Positions 44,075 through 54,624 of a stretch of 64,000 nucleotides of DNA are shown here, one piece after another. The translations under genes and the position numbers were made by a program. The DNA lies in assembly GCF_008011855.1 (NCBI RefSeq), contig NZ_VOUX01000003.1, forward strand, positions 1-64,000, given 5' to 3'. Below the pieces are notes generated by a model that saw nothing but the letters and a program-made list of their open reading frames with translations, was not told the DNA's origin and did not search any database. This DNA is from Serratia bockelmannii. Lineage in GTDB: Bacteria > Pseudomonadota > Gammaproteobacteria > Enterobacterales > Enterobacteriaceae. The stretch's first letter is position 1. The number at the start of each line of letters is the position of its first letter.

Positions 44075-44989
44075 TTACAGGCTGGGGAGGATGATGGCGG
44101 CGAAAATAGCGACGATCACCAGCCACTTCAGCAGGTAGTAACCACGGCGGTTGCGCGCTTTCAGGCGTTGGCCGGCATCGCGCACTGCGTTGACGTACTT
44201 GAAGATGCGGTTGATGCCGCCGGTGCGGTCCTGATCGTCGTTCGGCGAGCTGGCTGCCGACATCAGCGTGGCGCCGACCCAGTGGTTGACCGCCTGCGCC
44301 CAGCGCCATTTCATCGGCCGTTCGACGTCGCAAAACAGAATGATGCGCGTCTGATCGGTGGCGTTCTGCGCCCAGTGCACGTAGGTTTCATCAAAGATCA
44401 CCGCCTCGCCGTCACGCCAACTGTGCTGCTCGCCATCGACCTCGATGAAGCAGCGATCGTCGTTGGGCGTCATCAGCCCCAGATGGTAGCGCACCGAGCC
44501 GGCGTAAGGATCGCGGTGTTTACCTAAATGGCTGCCGGGCGGCAGCTCGGCGAACATCGCGGCCTTGACCGACGGGATGCGGTTGAGCAGCTCGACGGTT
44601 TTCGGGCACAGCGTTTGCGCCGAAGGGTGGCTGTCGCTGTACCACTTCAGATAAAAACGTTTCCAGCCGCGCTTGAAGAAGGTGTTGAATCCGGCGTCGT
44701 TGTGCGACTGCGCCTTTTTGATGTGATCCTGCAAGCGCACCGCTTCCTCGCGGATCACTTGCCAGTTGTCGGTCAGCGTCTGCAGCTCCGGGAAGCCTTT
44801 TTCGTCGAAATAGGGCTGTTTGGCGGGCAAACGGGAGAAGCCGGTCATAAACATGTTGATCGGCCCCATAAAGGTGGAGTGATCGAACAGTTGGCGGGTA
44901 AGCTTTTGTTTCTCTTTGCCGCGGGAGTGTGCGTAGAGGAAGCTGATGATAAAAATGCCGATAATGATCGCGGCAACCATAGAATCCAT
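44075..44989 (-). CDS. lpxO: Lipid A hydroxylase LpxO
   Basis: A 304-residue Fe(II)/2-oxoglutarate oxygenase of the aspartyl/asparaginyl hydroxylase family. It has an N-terminal membrane helix (AAIIIGIFIISFLYAHS) and a C-terminal one (LLKWLVIVAIFAAIIL). The iron site is in LGKHRDPYAG (His near 155) and later FDETYVHWAQN; RIILFCDV holds the 2-oxoglutarate-binding region. LpxO 2-hydroxylates the secondary myristate of lipid A. It lies upstream of lpxP on the same strand, so the two lipid A modifiers are neighbours. Confidence 0.93.
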   Translation of the reverse strand: MDSMVAAIIIGIFIISFLYAHSRGKEKQKLTRQLFDHSTFMGPINMFMTGFSRLPAKQPYFDEKGFPELQTLTDNWQVIREEAVRLQDHIKKAQSHNDAGFNTFFKRGWKRFYLKWYSDSHPSAQTLCPKTVELLNRIPSVKAAMFAELPPGSHLGKHRDPYAGSVRYHLGLMTPNDDRCFIEVDGEQHSWRDGEAVIFDETYVHWAQNATDQTRIILFCDVERPMKWRWAQAVNHWVGATLMSAASSPNDDQDRTGGINRIFKYVNAVRDAGQRLKARNRRGYYLLKWLVIVAIFAAIILPSL

Positions 44990-45228
44990 CCCTGTTGGTG
45001 CTTGTTAAAAATTCGTACAAATTATAGTTTTGTGACAGGAAAAATTTAACTTTTTCGTGCGCTTTCCCCGCTCATACTGCTTGGTGGCATAAAAAATCAA
45101 TAAAACCGTTGGTAATAAAATTTTGTATCGATTTTTTTGGTTTTAGTCCTATTCTTAAATCGTTCAAGGGGCATTTCATGCCATCTTGTTTCATGACGAA
45201 TGGCACGTATCTGAGAAAAGAGGGACTT

Positions 45229-45570
45229 ATGAAGAAATCAATCATTGCCTTGTCTGCACTGCTGCTCGCTTCCCCGGTGTTCGCTGCTGAAACCGCGACC
45301 GACACCGCCGCTCACGCCAGCAACGAGGTCGTCGCTGAGGCGCATAAAGGGGCGGATACCGCCAAAGAAAAGCTGCACCAGTCTCAGGACAAGGGTGAAG
45401 AGCTGAAGCTGAAAGCCAAGCACGCCGCCGAAGGCAAGAGCGACAGCGTCGGCAGCAAAGTGAGCGAAGGCTCGCAAAAGGCCTGGCACTCCACCAAACA
45501 GGGTACGGAGAAGGCTTGGGACAAGACCAAGCAAGGGGCGGAAAGCCTCAAGAACAAAGCGACCGAATAA
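45229..45570 (+). CDS. Small exported LEA-like repeat protein
   Basis: A 113-residue protein: signal peptide MKKSIIALSALLLASPVFA, then a lysine-, alanine- and glutamate-rich part with imperfect 11-residue repeats (SQKAWHSTKQG, TEKAWDKTKQG, AESLKNKATE). This is the composition of LEA-like or amphipathic-helix stress proteins, probably unstructured or helical in the periplasm. It starts at ATG 45229 with AGAGGGA ahead; an earlier in-frame start would bury the signal peptide. Function is unknown. The upstream 239 bp (44990-45228) are AT-rich. Confidence 0.75.
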   Translation: MKKSIIALSALLLASPVFAAETATDTAAHASNEVVAEAHKGADTAKEKLHQSQDKGEELKLKAKHAAEGKSDSVGSKVSEGSQKAWHSTKQGTEKAWDKTKQGAESLKNKATE

Positions 45571-45587
45571 GGTCTCCGCTTTACCCC

Positions 45588-45612
45588 AAGGGCCGCGTTG
45601 CGGCCTTTTTTA
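45588..45612 (+). terminator. Terminator after the LEA-like gene
   Basis: Stem GGCCGC (45591-45596) with GCGGCC (45600-45605), loop GTT, then T6. Confidence 0.8.
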
Positions 45613-45716
45613 TTGCCCGCAAACCAGAACCTATGCTCCCGCTTTGTCGCCCCGAGTAAAACGTGAGAGTATTCTTCATCGATTGGCGACTCAATCGTAA
45701 GCAAGGAGGAAGCTCT

Positions 45717-45947
45717 ATGAGATCCCACTGGGTAAGGCGTTTATTTACACCCTCACCAACCTGGACAGGCAGAGCATCGGTTATCTTGGGTCTGCTGGTG
45801 TTTGGGGTGTTGAGCGGGCTGGATAGCCTGGGTGTGGAGTTGGACGGGTGGAAGCGCTCCGTGATGGTCGCGGCCGTGGCGGGTATTTGCTATTTCATTG
45901 CCGGATATATTGATAAGCGCATTCCGCGCAAAGCCCCGCCAATGTAG
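45717..45947 (+). CDS. Small two-helix membrane protein
   Basis: A 76-residue protein with hydrophobic helices at about 20-37 (SVILGLLVFGVLSGLDSL) and 48-64 (VMVAAVAGICYFIAGYI), and basic ends (WVRRLF, DKRIPRK). A strong AAGGAGGAAG just ahead of ATG 45717 supports this start over the one 54 bases upstream. I do not recognise a family; it is probably an inner-membrane hypothetical protein. Confidence 0.65.
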   Translation: MRSHWVRRLFTPSPTWTGRASVILGLLVFGVLSGLDSLGVELDGWKRSVMVAAVAGICYFIAGYIDKRIPRKAPPM

Positions 45948-45963
45948 GCATAAATCAGACAAA

Positions 45964-46003
45964 GAAAAAGGCGCTTATCAAATGAGATAAAGCGCCTTTT
46001 CAA
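45964..46003. terminator. Bidirectional terminator, fis and small membrane gene
   Basis: AAAAGGCGCTTATC arm with GATAAAGCGCCTTTT arm around a short loop; A and T runs on both sides. Confidence 0.85.
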
Positions 46004-46021
46004 CACGTTAACTGACTAGTA

Positions 46022-46318
46022 TCAGTTCATGCCGTATTTTTTCAGCTTCTTGCGCAGCGTGCCGCGGTTGATGCCCATCATCAGGGCTGCGCGGGTTTGG
46101 TTGCCACGGGTGTATTGCATCACCATGTCCAACAGTGGCTGTTCAACTTCAGCCAGTACCAGCTCATACAGGTCATTTACGTCTTGACCGTTCAGTTGAG
46201 CAAAATAGTTCTTCAGTGCTTGTTTAACCGAGTCACGCAGAGGCTTTTGAGTCACCTGATCTTGTGAGTTAACGGTAGAAACGGTCAGTACGTCAGAATT
46301 TACGCGTTGTTCGAACAT
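46022..46318 (-). CDS. fis: Nucleoid protein Fis
   Basis: A 98-residue DNA-binding protein, identical or nearly so to the enterobacterial Fis. The N-terminal beta-arms that stimulate recombinases and the C-terminal helix-turn-helix ([25 protein letters not shown]) are clear. It controls rRNA transcription, chromosome topology and many growth-phase genes. It is second in the dusB-fis operon. Its ATG lies inside the end of dusB, an overlap of 19 bases. Confidence 0.98.
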
Positions 46319-47304
46319 AGTTCTGTCAGCTCTTTTTTTACGCTAAGATTTTCGAAATATGCCTCCAACGCCTCCAGCTGTTCGCTGGCATCCTCTATGG
46401 CGTTGAATGTGCGCCGAAACTGGTCATTCGGAGCGTGTTCCTGGAGATACCAGGACACGTGCTTACGAGCAATCCGGAATCCCTTGCCTTGGCCATAGAA
46501 GCCGTGCAATTCCCGAATGTGCCCAATCAACAAGCGCTTCACCTCGCCAAGCGGCAGCGGCGGCAGCAACTCCCCAGTGTCCAGATAATGCTGGATTTCC
46601 CGGAAGATCCAGGGTCTCCCCTGAGCAGCGCGGCCTATCATCAGGGCATCGGCCCCGGTGTAGTCGAGCACTGCTCTGGCTTTATGCGGGTCAGTAATAT
46701 CCCCATTCGCGATAATCGGAATGGAAACACTCTGCTTAACTGCCCGAATGCTGTCGTATTCCGCGTTGCCGTTAAACAGACAGGCGCGGGTTCGGCCGTG
46801 AATCGTCAGGGCCTGAATACCACAGTCTTCGGCCAGTTGGGCAATCTCTACACAGTTACGGTGCTCTGGCGCCCAGCCGGTGCGAATCTTCAGCGTTACC
46901 GGCACATCCACCGCGTCGACCACCGCGTGGAGGATCCGTTTAACCAGATCCGGGTACTGCAACAAAGCGGACCCGGCAAGCTTCCGGTTCACTTTTTTGG
47001 CCGGGCATCCCATATTGATGTCGATGATCTGCGCGCCGCTGGCCACGTTGATACGCGCGGCGGCGGCCATATCATCAGGATCGCATCCGGCAATCTGCAC
47101 GGAGCGGATCCCTGGTTCATCGCTATGCACCATACGCAGACGCGACTTATCCGTCCGCCACACCTCCGGGTTGGAGGAGAGCATTTCGGATACAGCCATC
47201 CCAGCACCCATTGCATGACAGAGGGTTCTGAACGGGCGATCTGTAATACCGGCCATCGGGGCCGCAATCAGGCAATTAGTAAGCTGGTGGTGTCCAATGC
47301 GCAT
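46300..47304 (-). CDS. dusB: tRNA-dihydrouridine synthase B
   Basis: A 334-residue FMN enzyme that reduces uridines in the tRNA D-loop. Seen: [14 protein letters not shown] at the N-terminus, the catalytic Cys in [13 protein letters not shown] near 100, and FMN-binding [14 protein letters not shown] and [16 protein letters not shown]. The start was placed at MRIGHHQL; 28 further codons upstream run through the conserved fis promoter and are not coding. The C-terminal tail appears somewhat longer than in E. coli and runs into fis. Confidence 0.96.
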
Positions 47305-47342
47305 AGACAAAGAGTGACCATACTGTGTCCGCAAGGGCGCGT

Positions 47343-47371
47343 ATATTACGCATTTTTGCGTCGAGATGAAA
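47343..47371 (-). promoter_or_regulatory. Promoter of the dusB-fis operon
   Basis: On the minus strand TTTCAT (47366-47371) and TAATAT (47343-47348) lie 17 bp apart, followed by a GC-rich discriminator. The stretch around it agrees almost base for base with the E. coli fis promoter as I remember it, so growth-rate and stringent control should apply. The A/T-rich DNA at 47420-47470 is a likely Fis or IHF binding zone. Confidence 0.8.
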
Positions 47372-47642
47372 GGCCAAACTTTAACCAATTGGCCCTGTAT
47401 TAGGGCGAAAAATGCGCTACGCGGCGATTCATAAAAATATTATATATATTTTACAATAAGTTGACGAAAAGTGCTTATTTTGTGTGCGGCAAAATATTCG
47501 CCTTTGTGCAGAATATTATCTGCATTCGCCCGCTATTTTTGCTGGTATAGCCTGCCTGGAAGGCGCATTGTCAGGGCGATCCGTCGTTGAACGGCAAAAA
47601 ATTGCATAAAATTTTGTCTCGTCCGTCTGGCGATCGCCGGAC

Positions 47643-47674
47643 AAAAAAAATCCACCGGCGCAGGGCCGGTGGAT
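47643..47674 (-). terminator. Terminator of prmA
   Basis: Stem ATCCACCGGC (47650-47659) with GCCGGTGGAT (47665-47674), loop GCAGG; A8 beside it forms the U tract on the minus strand. Confidence 0.88.
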
Positions 47675-47697
47675 GAGGGGGCAATAGACCGTGACGC

Positions 47698-48579
47698 TTA
47701 CTTGCGGCGGCCGGTGATACGGCACCACTCTTCGCGCTCGGCGACCGGATCGAGCGTGAACTTCTCTTCGTAGGCTTCCGCTACGCTGCTCGCCTGGCTG
47801 GCCAGCACGCCGGACAGCCCCAGATGACCGCCGGCCTTCGGCAGGCAACCAATCAGCGGCGCCAGCTCGCGCAGCGGGCCGGCGAGGATGTTGGCGACCA
47901 CCACGTCCGCCAGCAGGTCCGCCGGCTGGTCTTTCGGCAGATACAGCTCCAGACGCTCTGAAACGCCGTTACGCTGTGCGTTGTCGCGGCTGGCCTGAAT
48001 GGCCTGGGGATCGATGTCGATGCCGATAGCGCGCGCCGCACCCAGCTTCAGCGCGGCGATTGCCAGGATGCCGGAACCGCAGCCGAAGTCGATGACGGTT
48101 TTGCCCGCCAAATCGAGGCCGTCCAGCCACTGCAGACACAGCGCGGTGGTCGGGTGGGTGCCGGTGCCGAACGCCAGGCCCGGATCGAGCATCACGTTAA
48201 CCGCGTCGGGATCGGGAACGTCGCGCCAGCTCGGGCAGATCCACAAGCGCTCACCGAAGCGCATCGGGTGGAAGTTGTCCATCCACTCGCGCTCCCAGTC
48301 CTTGTCTTCCAGCTGTTCTATCTTGTGGCGGAAACCGGCGCCCAGCAGCGGGTGCTGTTCCAGCATCGCCACCACCTCGGCCATATCGGTTTCGGCGTCG
48401 TACAGGCCGATCACGTCGGTATCGCCCCACAGCAGGGTTTCACCCGGCAGCGGTTCGAACACCGGGTTGTCGTGGGTGTCCTGGAAGGTCACCGACACGG
48501 CGCCGCTTTCCACCAGCGCGTCGCTCAGGTCTTCCGCCTGGCTGCCGGTGGTGTTCAGTTTGAGTTGGATCCAAGGCAT
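47698..48579 (-). CDS. prmA: Ribosomal protein L11 methyltransferase
   Basis: A 293-residue enzyme that trimethylates L11. The N-terminal substrate domain ([23 protein letters not shown]) is followed by the SAM-binding domain with [15 protein letters not shown] near 135, [19 protein letters not shown] near 162 and [15 protein letters not shown] near 230. The length equals the E. coli enzyme. It lies 11 bp after panF and probably shares its transcript. Confidence 0.97.
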   Translation of the reverse strand: MPWIQLKLNTTGSQAEDLSDALVESGAVSVTFQDTHDNPVFEPLPGETLLWGDTDVIGLYDAETDMAEVVAMLEQHPLLGAGFRHKIEQLEDKDWEREWMDNFHPMRFGERLWICPSWRDVPDPDAVNVMLDPGLAFGTGTHPTTALCLQWLDGLDLAGKTVIDFGCGSGILAIAALKLGAARAIGIDIDPQAIQASRDNAQRNGVSERLELYLPKDQPADLLADVVVANILAGPLRELAPLIGCLPKAGGHLGLSGVLASQASSVAEAYEEKFTLDPVAEREEWCRITGRRK

Positions 48580-48590
48580 AGCAATTCTCT

Positions 48591-50036
48591 TTAAGAGGGT
48601 AATGATGACGCCGCCCGGCGCTTTTCGCCGACGACGTTACCGAGATAAAACGCCAACAGGCTGAGCAACAGCGAAGGCACGATAGGATGCAGCCCCGCCG
48701 GTTGCAGGTTGAAGCTGGCCAATAGCGTATAGCATACCGCACCCGACACCATTGAGCTAAGCGCTCCCTGAGCATTGGCGCGTTCCCAATACAGGCCCAG
48801 CACCAGCGGCCACAGGAAGACCGCCTCCAACCCGCCGAAAGCCAGCAGGTTGAGCCAGATGATCATCTCTGGCGGCCGCCAGGCCGCCAGCAGCACCAGC
48901 AGACCGAGGATCAGCGTGGTCAGGCTGGAGAAGCGCTTGATCAACCGCTCGTTGTGGATCTGCTGTGGGCGTACGCCCAGATAGAGATCCTTGATGATGG
49001 TGGCGGAGGATTGCAGCAGCTGGGCGTTGATGGTCGACATGATCGCCGCCATCGGCGCCGCCAAAAAGATCCCGGCGGCGTACGGCGGCAGCACGGTGAT
49101 CATCAGCGTCGGGATCACCTGATCGGGGATCTTGAGGTCCGGCAAGACCGCGCGGCCGAGCGCGCCGGCCAGGTGCATGCCGAACATCAGCACCGCCACC
49201 ACCACGGTGCCGAGCAGAATGCCGCGATGCACCGCCTTGCTGTCTTTGTAAGAGATGCAGCGCACGGCGGTGTGCGGCAGGCCGATCACCCCGAAGCACA
49301 CCAGGATCCAGAACGACGCCATAAACGGCAGGCTGAGGATTTGATCGCCGCCCTGCGGCGACACTAGCGCCGGATCGATCTGCTGCAGCTTGTCCACCGC
49401 GCTGTGCAACCCACCGGCGGCGTGGATCACTGCCACCAGCAGCAGTACGGTGCCGAGCAGCATCACCAGCCCCTGCATGGCGTCGTTCAGCACGCTGGCG
49501 CGGAAGCCGCCGAAGGCGGTGTACAGCGCGATGCTGATGCCGAAGATCAGCAGGCCGGTGTCGTAGGGAATGCCGGCGGCGGTCTCCAGCAGGCGGGCGC
49601 CACCGATAAACTGCACCGTCATGGCGCCGAGGAACGCCACCAGCAGACTGAGGCTGGCCAGCCACACCAGCAGGCGGCTCTGGTAGCGGCCATACAGCAT
49701 GTCATTGAGGGTGATGGCGTTGTAGCGCCGCGCCAGGATGGCGAATTTCTTGCCCAGCACGCCGAGCGACAGCCACACCGCCGGTAGCTGGATCATCGCC
49801 AGCAGCACCCAGCCCAGGCCGTATTTATAGGCGGCGCCGGGGCCGCCGATAAACGAACTGGCGCTGATGTAGGTGGCGGTCAAGGTCATCGCCAGCACAA
49901 AGCCGCCCATCGAGCGGTTGCCGAGAAAGTATTCGCTGAGGAAATTCCCGCTCTGGCGGCGGCTGTAGGCATACACCGACAGGCCGAATACCAGCAACAG
50001 GTAGGCGACCAGCGGCAGGATCACTTCAGTTTGCAT
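48591..50036 (-). CDS. panF: Sodium/pantothenate symporter
   Basis: A 481-residue inner-membrane solute:sodium symporter with about 13 hydrophobic segments, carrying pantothenate for coenzyme A synthesis. Seen: [31 protein letters not shown] near the N-terminus, carrying the Na+-site residues, and [21 protein letters not shown]. It begins within the last 11 bases of yhdT, the usual yhdT-panF-prmA arrangement. Confidence 0.96.
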   Translation of the reverse strand: MQTEVILPLVAYLLLVFGLSVYAYSRRQSGNFLSEYFLGNRSMGGFVLAMTLTATYISASSFIGGPGAAYKYGLGWVLLAMIQLPAVWLSLGVLGKKFAILARRYNAITLNDMLYGRYQSRLLVWLASLSLLVAFLGAMTVQFIGGARLLETAAGIPYDTGLLIFGISIALYTAFGGFRASVLNDAMQGLVMLLGTVLLLVAVIHAAGGLHSAVDKLQQIDPALVSPQGGDQILSLPFMASFWILVCFGVIGLPHTAVRCISYKDSKAVHRGILLGTVVVAVLMFGMHLAGALGRAVLPDLKIPDQVIPTLMITVLPPYAAGIFLAAPMAAIMSTINAQLLQSSATIIKDLYLGVRPQQIHNERLIKRFSSLTTLILGLLVLLAAWRPPEMIIWLNLLAFGGLEAVFLWPLVLGLYWERANAQGALSSMVSGAVCYTLLASFNLQPAGLHPIVPSLLLSLLAFYLGNVVGEKRRAASSLPS

Positions 50037-50268
50037 CGCTGTCCTCCAGCGAAATGTCGCGGAACACCGTGCGCACCATCAGCCAGCACAGGCCGGTGAA
50101 CAGCAGCGGGACCAGCAGGCAGGCCATTTCGAACCAGTGCGGCAGGCCGGTGACGCCGATGGCGCTGTCCGGCAGGTAGGCTGCCAGCCCCCAGGCCAGC
50201 AGGTAGAGCAGCGTCAGCCCCAGCGCCCAGCGCGCTTCGCGGTGCGCCTGAATAAAGCGTTTGTCCAT
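50026..50268 (-). CDS. yhdT: YhdT, small membrane protein
   Basis: An 80-residue DUF997 protein with two hydrophobic helices (LGLTLLYLLAWGLAAYL and WFEMACLLVPLLFTGLCWLMV), always found before panF and probably an accessory of the symporter. The start MDKRFIQAHREARWALG fits the family; the open frame 25 codons upstream does not. Confidence 0.93.
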   Translation of the reverse strand: MDKRFIQAHREARWALGLTLLYLLAWGLAAYLPDSAIGVTGLPHWFEMACLLVPLLFTGLCWLMVRTVFRDISLEDSDAN

Positions 50269-50365
50269 CCGTGTCTCCCATAGGTTTACGGTGATGGATT
50301 CATCAAAGGTAGGGAATTTTACGGCATGACGGCGTTTTGCCAAGCCGTTACTGGCGGCAGCGCCA

Positions 50366-50397
50366 AAGAAAAAGGCCGGTGATTAACCGGCCTTTCG
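50366..50397 (-). terminator. Terminator of accBC
   Basis: Stem AAAGGCCGG (50371-50379) with CCGGCCTTT (50387-50395); A residues at 50368-50373 add to the U tract on the minus strand. Confidence 0.82.
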
Positions 50398-50420
50398 TCA
50401 GACGATGCTGCGTGGCTGCC

Positions 50421-51770
50421 TTAGGTTTCCTGCAGACCCAGCTTCTTCTCCAGATAGTGGATGTTGGTGCCACCGTGCTGGAAGTTTTCGTCGTTCATGA
50501 TCTTCTGCTGCAGCTCAACGTTGGTTTTGATGCCGTCGATGATCAGTTCAGCCAAGGCGTTTTTCATGCGGGCTATCGCCACGTCACGGTTTTCGCCGAA
50601 GGTGATCAGTTTGCCGATCATGGAGTCATAGTACGGCGGTACGGTATAACCGGCGTAGATATGAGATTCCCAACGCACGCCGAAACCGCCTGGCGCGTGG
50701 AAGCGTGTGATCTTGCCCGGGCTCGGCAGGAAGGTGTTCGGATCTTCGGCGTTGATGCGGCATTCTACCGCGTGGCCGTGGATCTTCACTTCTTCCTGTT
50801 TGATCGACAGCGGCTGACCGGCAGCGATGCGCAGCTGCTCTTTGATCAGATCCACGCCGGTGATCATTTCGGTAACCGGGTGTTCTACCTGAATACGGGT
50901 GTTCATTTCGATGAAATAGAACTCGCCGTTTTCATACAGGAACTCGAAGGTGCCCGCACCGCGGTAGCCGATTTCCACACAGGCTTTCGAGCAGCGCTCG
51001 CCGATGTAGCGGCGCATTTCGCTGGTGATGCCCGGCGCCGGCGCCTCTTCGACCACTTTCTGGTGGCGGCGCTGCATGGAGCAGTCGCGCTCGGCCAGAT
51101 AGATGGCGTTGCCCTGGCCGTCGGCCAATACCTGAATCTCGATGTGGCGCGGATTCTCCAGGTATTTTTCCATGTACACCATGTCGTTGTTGAAAGCCGC
51201 TTTGGCTTCCGCTTTCGTCATGTTGATGGACTGCTCAAGGTCTTTGTCGCTGCGCACGACGCGCATGCCGCGACCGCCGCCGCCGCCGGAGGCCTTGATG
51301 ATCACCGGATAACCGATGCGCTTGGCGAAGGCACGGTTTTTATCCATGTCGTCGGTCAGCGGGCCGTCGGAGCCCGGTACGCAGGGCACGCCGGCTTTTT
51401 TCATGGCGTTGATCGCGGAAACCTTGTCGCCCATCAGGCGGATGGTTTCGGCTCTCGGGCCGATGAAGATGAAGCCGGAGCGTTCAACCTGCTCGGCGAA
51501 GTCGGCGTTCTCCGACAGGAAGCCGTAGCCCGGGTGGATCGCCACGGCGCCGGTGATTTCCGCCGCCGAGATGATGGCCGGGATGTTCAGGTAGCTTTTT
51601 ACCGATGGCGCAGGACCGATGCAGACGGTCTCGTCGGCCAGCAGAACGTGTTTCAGATCGCGGTCGGCCGCGGAGTGAACCGCAACGGTCTTGATGCCCA
51701 ATTCTTTACAGGCACGCAGGATGCGAAGCGCGATCTCGCCGCGGTTGGCGATAACAATTTTATCAAGCAT
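50421..51770 (-). CDS. accC: Acetyl-CoA carboxylase, biotin carboxylase subunit
   Basis: A 449-residue ATP-grasp enzyme that carboxylates the biotin on AccB, the first half of malonyl-CoA synthesis. Seen: [16 protein letters not shown] near 80, the glycine loop [14 protein letters not shown] near 160, and catalytic [14 protein letters not shown] near 287. It is 12 bp downstream of accB. Malonyl-CoA made here also feeds the hydroxyacyl chain needed by the lipopeptide synthetase. Confidence 0.98.
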   Translation of the reverse strand: MLDKIVIANRGEIALRILRACKELGIKTVAVHSAADRDLKHVLLADETVCIGPAPSVKSYLNIPAIISAAEITGAVAIHPGYGFLSENADFAEQVERSGFIFIGPRAETIRLMGDKVSAINAMKKAGVPCVPGSDGPLTDDMDKNRAFAKRIGYPVIIKASGGGGGRGMRVVRSDKDLEQSINMTKAEAKAAFNNDMVYMEKYLENPRHIEIQVLADGQGNAIYLAERDCSMQRRHQKVVEEAPAPGITSEMRRYIGERCSKACVEIGYRGAGTFEFLYENGEFYFIEMNTRIQVEHPVTEMITGVDLIKEQLRIAAGQPLSIKQEEVKIHGHAVECRINAEDPNTFLPSPGKITRFHAPGGFGVRWESHIYAGYTVPPYYDSMIGKLITFGENRDVAIARMKNALAELIIDGIKTNVELQQKIMNDENFQHGGTNIHYLEKKLGLQET

Positions 51771-51782
51771 GGGGGCGCCTCG

Positions 51783-52250
51783 TTATTCGATGACGACCAG
51801 CGGCTCGTCATATTCGACCGGCTGGCCGTTTTCCACCAGGATGGCTTTCACGACGCCGGACTTGTCCGCTTCGATCTGGTTCATCATTTTCATGGCTTCA
51901 ACGATGCACAGGGTATCGCCGGCGTTCACTTTCTGGCCCACTTCCACGAAGGCTTTCGCGTCCGGGCTTGGGGTGCGGTAGAAGGTGCCTACCATTGGGG
52001 AACGAACGACATGGCCACTCACGGCCGCCGGTGCTGCAGGGGTTTCTGCCGCAGGCGCGGTGGCAACGGCGGTAGCCAGGGCTGGCTGCTGCTGTGCCGG
52101 CATCGCGTAAGCCTGCTGCATGACGGGATAAGCCTGCGCCGGTGCGGCACGGCTGATGCGAACCGATTCTTCGCCTTCAGAGATTTCCAGTTCAGAAATA
52201 CCTGATTCTTCAACCAGTTCGATCAGTTTCTTGATTTTACGAATATCCAT
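51783..52250 (-). CDS. accB: Biotin carboxyl carrier protein
   Basis: A 155-residue carrier: N-terminal oligomerisation part ([23 protein letters not shown]), an Ala/Pro-rich mobile linker (about 40-75), and the biotinyl domain with [12 protein letters not shown], whose lysine near 121 receives biotin. It is co-transcribed with accC and follows aroQ after 32 bp. Confidence 0.97.
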   Translation of the reverse strand: MDIRKIKKLIELVEESGISELEISEGEESVRISRAAPAQAYPVMQQAYAMPAQQQPALATAVATAPAAETPAAPAAVSGHVVRSPMVGTFYRTPSPDAKAFVEVGQKVNAGDTLCIVEAMKMMNQIEADKSGVVKAILVENGQPVEYDEPLVVIE

Positions 52251-52282
52251 GAGTGTGATTCCGTACTCTTTTTGTGGAGCAA

Positions 52283-52735
52283 TTAGTGGGTTTTCGACAG
52301 ACGGTTAACCGCTGCCTGTAAAGCGAAAGCGTAGCCATCCGCGCCGAGGCCGCAAATCACGCCTACCGCTACGTCTGAGAGATAAGAGTGATGGCGGAAA
52401 GGTTCGCGGGCGTGCACGTTGGACAGGTGGATCTCGATGAACGGGATCTGCACCGCCAGCAACGCATCGCGCAGCGCCACGCTGGTATGCGTGAACGCCG
52501 CCGGGTTTATCAGAATGAAATCGGTGTTGCCGCGCGCCTGATGAATGCGATCGATCAGCTGATGCTCGGCGTTGGATTGCAGATGGCTCAGGGTAATATC
52601 CAATGCGGATGCCTGGTTTTCCAATCCGTTAACAATCTCTGTCAGCGTCGTGCTGCCGTACTTCTCCGGCTCACGCGTCCCCAGCAGATTGAGATTGGGG
52701 CCGTTCAGAAGCAAAATGTGAAACTTATCCGCCAT
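52283..52735 (-). CDS. aroQ: 3-Dehydroquinate dehydratase, type II
   Basis: A 150-residue dodecameric enzyme of the shikimate pathway. Seen: [21 protein letters not shown] with the catalytic tyrosine, [16 protein letters not shown], and [28 protein letters not shown] with the catalytic His. It is upstream of accBC on the same strand, an order common in Serratia and Yersinia but absent from E. coli K-12. The 287 bp upstream (52736-53022) hold no gene I can see. Confidence 0.97.
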   Translation of the reverse strand: MADKFHILLLNGPNLNLLGTREPEKYGSTTLTEIVNGLENQASALDITLSHLQSNAEHQLIDRIHQARGNTDFILINPAAFTHTSVALRDALLAVQIPFIEIHLSNVHAREPFRHHSYLSDVAVGVICGLGADGYAFALQAAVNRLSKTH

Positions 52736-53022
52736 TGTGCTGGTATCTCCGGCAATAAAACCATCATCGTAGAAAATAACCCGATGTTACCGATTTGTCA
52801 CCTGTTAAGGGGCAAATTCACCCTGAGAACAGAAACAAGGTCGGGCATTATAACGATATCGTAGCAATTCGCAGCTAAATACTGGTCTTATCAGCGAAGA
52901 TATTCAACCCCAAATCGAGGAACTGGGGGATCCGTGACAGGAATATGAGCGCTGGAACACAGAAAAAGTTCCCGCCGGCGGCGCGCGTTTTTCCGCGCCA
53001 ATAACGCGCACCGCCGCGCGAT

Positions 53023-53622
53023 TCAGCGCCACCAGGCGCGGAATTTCTTGTAACGCAGGCCCAACAGCGCCACCGCCAACAGCGCGTAAATGAACGGCTG
53101 GGGGGAGAACGTTTTGACCGACCACAGGTAGTGGATGGGGGCGAGGATCGCCGCCAGATAGACGAAGTTGTGCAACGTTTGCCATTTGGCCCCCAGCTTG
53201 CGCATCGCCCACAGCGTCGACGTGGCCGCCAGCGCCAGCAGGATCAGCCAGGTGAGGATGCCGAGCGTCAGATAAGGGCGGTTCACCAGCTCGCTGCCCA
53301 GCAGGCCGAGATTGCTCAGCCCCAGCTCCAGCGTGGAGTAGCTTATCAGGTGCAGCGTGCCCCAGGCAAAGCACCACAGCCCCACCAGACGGCGACAGCG
53401 GATCAGCAGCGGCTGCCGGGCGTAGCGCGCCAGCGGGGCTATCATCAGCGTGGCCAGCAGCAGTTTCAGCGTCATCCTGCCGGTGAAATGCTGGATGTCC
53501 TTGGACGGATCGGCGCTGAACCAGCCTTGATCCACTGCCAGCACCAACCACAAAAAGGGCAAAAACGCCGCCAGATGCAGGGCGGCTTTCAGCCATTTGA
53601 TATGAACAGGCGTCAGGCGCAC
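53023..53622 (-). CDS. msrQ: MsrQ, haem membrane subunit of periplasmic methionine sulfoxide reductase
   Basis: A 199-residue inner-membrane b-type haem protein of the ferric-reductase-like family with about six helices. Histidines in [18 protein letters not shown] and [20 protein letters not shown] are the likely haem ligands. It passes electrons to MsrP. The start is GTG 53622, immediately after the msrP stop (TAAGTG), so translation is coupled. Confidence 0.93.
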   Translation of the reverse strand: MRLTPVHIKWLKAALHLAAFLPFLWLVLAVDQGWFSADPSKDIQHFTGRMTLKLLLATLMIAPLARYARQPLLIRCRRLVGLWCFAWGTLHLISYSTLELGLSNLGLLGSELVNRPYLTLGILTWLILLALAATSTLWAMRKLGAKWQTLHNFVYLAAILAPIHYLWSVKTFSPQPFIYALLAVALLGLRYKKFRAWWR

Positions 53623-54624
53623 TTAGAAATTCTCCCGCAGATCCATGCCGCGATACAGCGACGCTACCTGATCGGCATAGCCGTTGAACAGCAACGTCGG
53701 CTGCCGTTTGACGTCGAGAATGCCGCCGGAGCCGATAAAGCGCTCGGTGGCCTGCGACCAGCGCGGATGATCGACGTGCGGATTCACGTTGGCGTAAAAA
53801 CCGTACTCGTTCGGCGCGGATTGGTTCCAGGTAGTCGGCGGCTGATCGCGCACCAAACGGATATGCACGATCGATTTGATGCCTTTGAAGCCGTATTTCC
53901 ACGGCGTGATCAGCCGCAGCGGCGCGCCGTTTTGCGGCGGCAGGGTTTTGCCGTATACGCCGACGGTCAGCAGCGCCAGCGGATGCATCGCCTCGTCCAG
54001 CCGCAGCCCTTCGACGTAGGGATATTTCAGGCCGCCGCCGATAAAGCGATCTTTCTGGCCGGGCATCTGCTCCGGATCGTACAGCGTCTGGAAGGCCACG
54101 TAGCGCGCGTTGCTGTTCGGTTCGGCCAGCTTGATCAGCTTGCCCAGTTCGAAACCGATCCACGGCACCACCATCGACCAGGCCTCGACGCAGCGCATGC
54201 GGTAAATGCGCTGTTCCAGCGGGAAACGCTTCATCAGATCGTCGATGTCCAGCGTGATCGGCTTCGCCACCTCGCCGTCGATGCGCACTTTCCAACCTTC
54301 GGTCTTGAGCCCGCCGGCGTTGGCGGCCGGATCGGCTTTGTCGAGGCCGAACTCATAGAAGTTGTTGTAGCCGGTGACCTTGTCTTCCGGCGTCATCGCC
54401 AGCTGCGCCTGCCAGGCGGCCGGTTTGCTGAATTCCAGCGCTTTGCCCGGCGGCGCCTTGGGGCGATCGTTGCCCTTGAACCACGACAGCAGGTCCGCCT
54501 GCGCGCCGGTAGGCAGCGCCAGCGTGGCGGCGGTGATGCCGAGCGCCTGCAGCACCTTGCGCCGCTGGTGGAACACGCTCTCCGGCGTGACGTCGGCCTC
54601 GGTTAATTTCGGGTGTTTGTTCAT
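53623..54624 (-). CDS. msrP: MsrP, molybdoenzyme that repairs oxidised methionine in the periplasm
   Basis: A 333-residue sulfite-oxidase-fold protein. The twin-arginine signal [20 protein letters not shown] sits at about residues 20-40. The molybdenum-ligand Cys is in [13 protein letters not shown] near 147. It reduces Met-sulfoxide in secreted proteins, with electrons from MsrQ. The gene pair is complete and in the normal order. Confidence 0.95.
   Translation of the reverse strand: MNKHPKLTEADVTPESVFHQRRKVLQALGITAATLALPTGAQADLLSWFKGNDRPKAPPGKALEFSKPAAWQAQLAMTPEDKVTGYNNFYEFGLDKADPAANAGGLKTEGWKVRIDGEVAKPITLDIDDLMKRFPLEQRIYRMRCVEAWSMVVPWIGFELGKLIKLAEPNSNARYVAFQTLYDPEQMPGQKDRFIGGGLKYPYVEGLRLDEAMHPLALLTVGVYGKTLPPQNGAPLRLITPWKYGFKGIKSIVHIRLVRDQPPTTWNQSAPNEYGFYANVNPHVDHPRWSQATERFIGSGGILDVKRQPTLLFNGYADQVASLYRGMDLRENF

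Noticed and set aside
52904-54295. 463-codon minus-strand frame across msrQ and msrP
   Set aside because: It is a shadow in another frame of two well-recognised genes.
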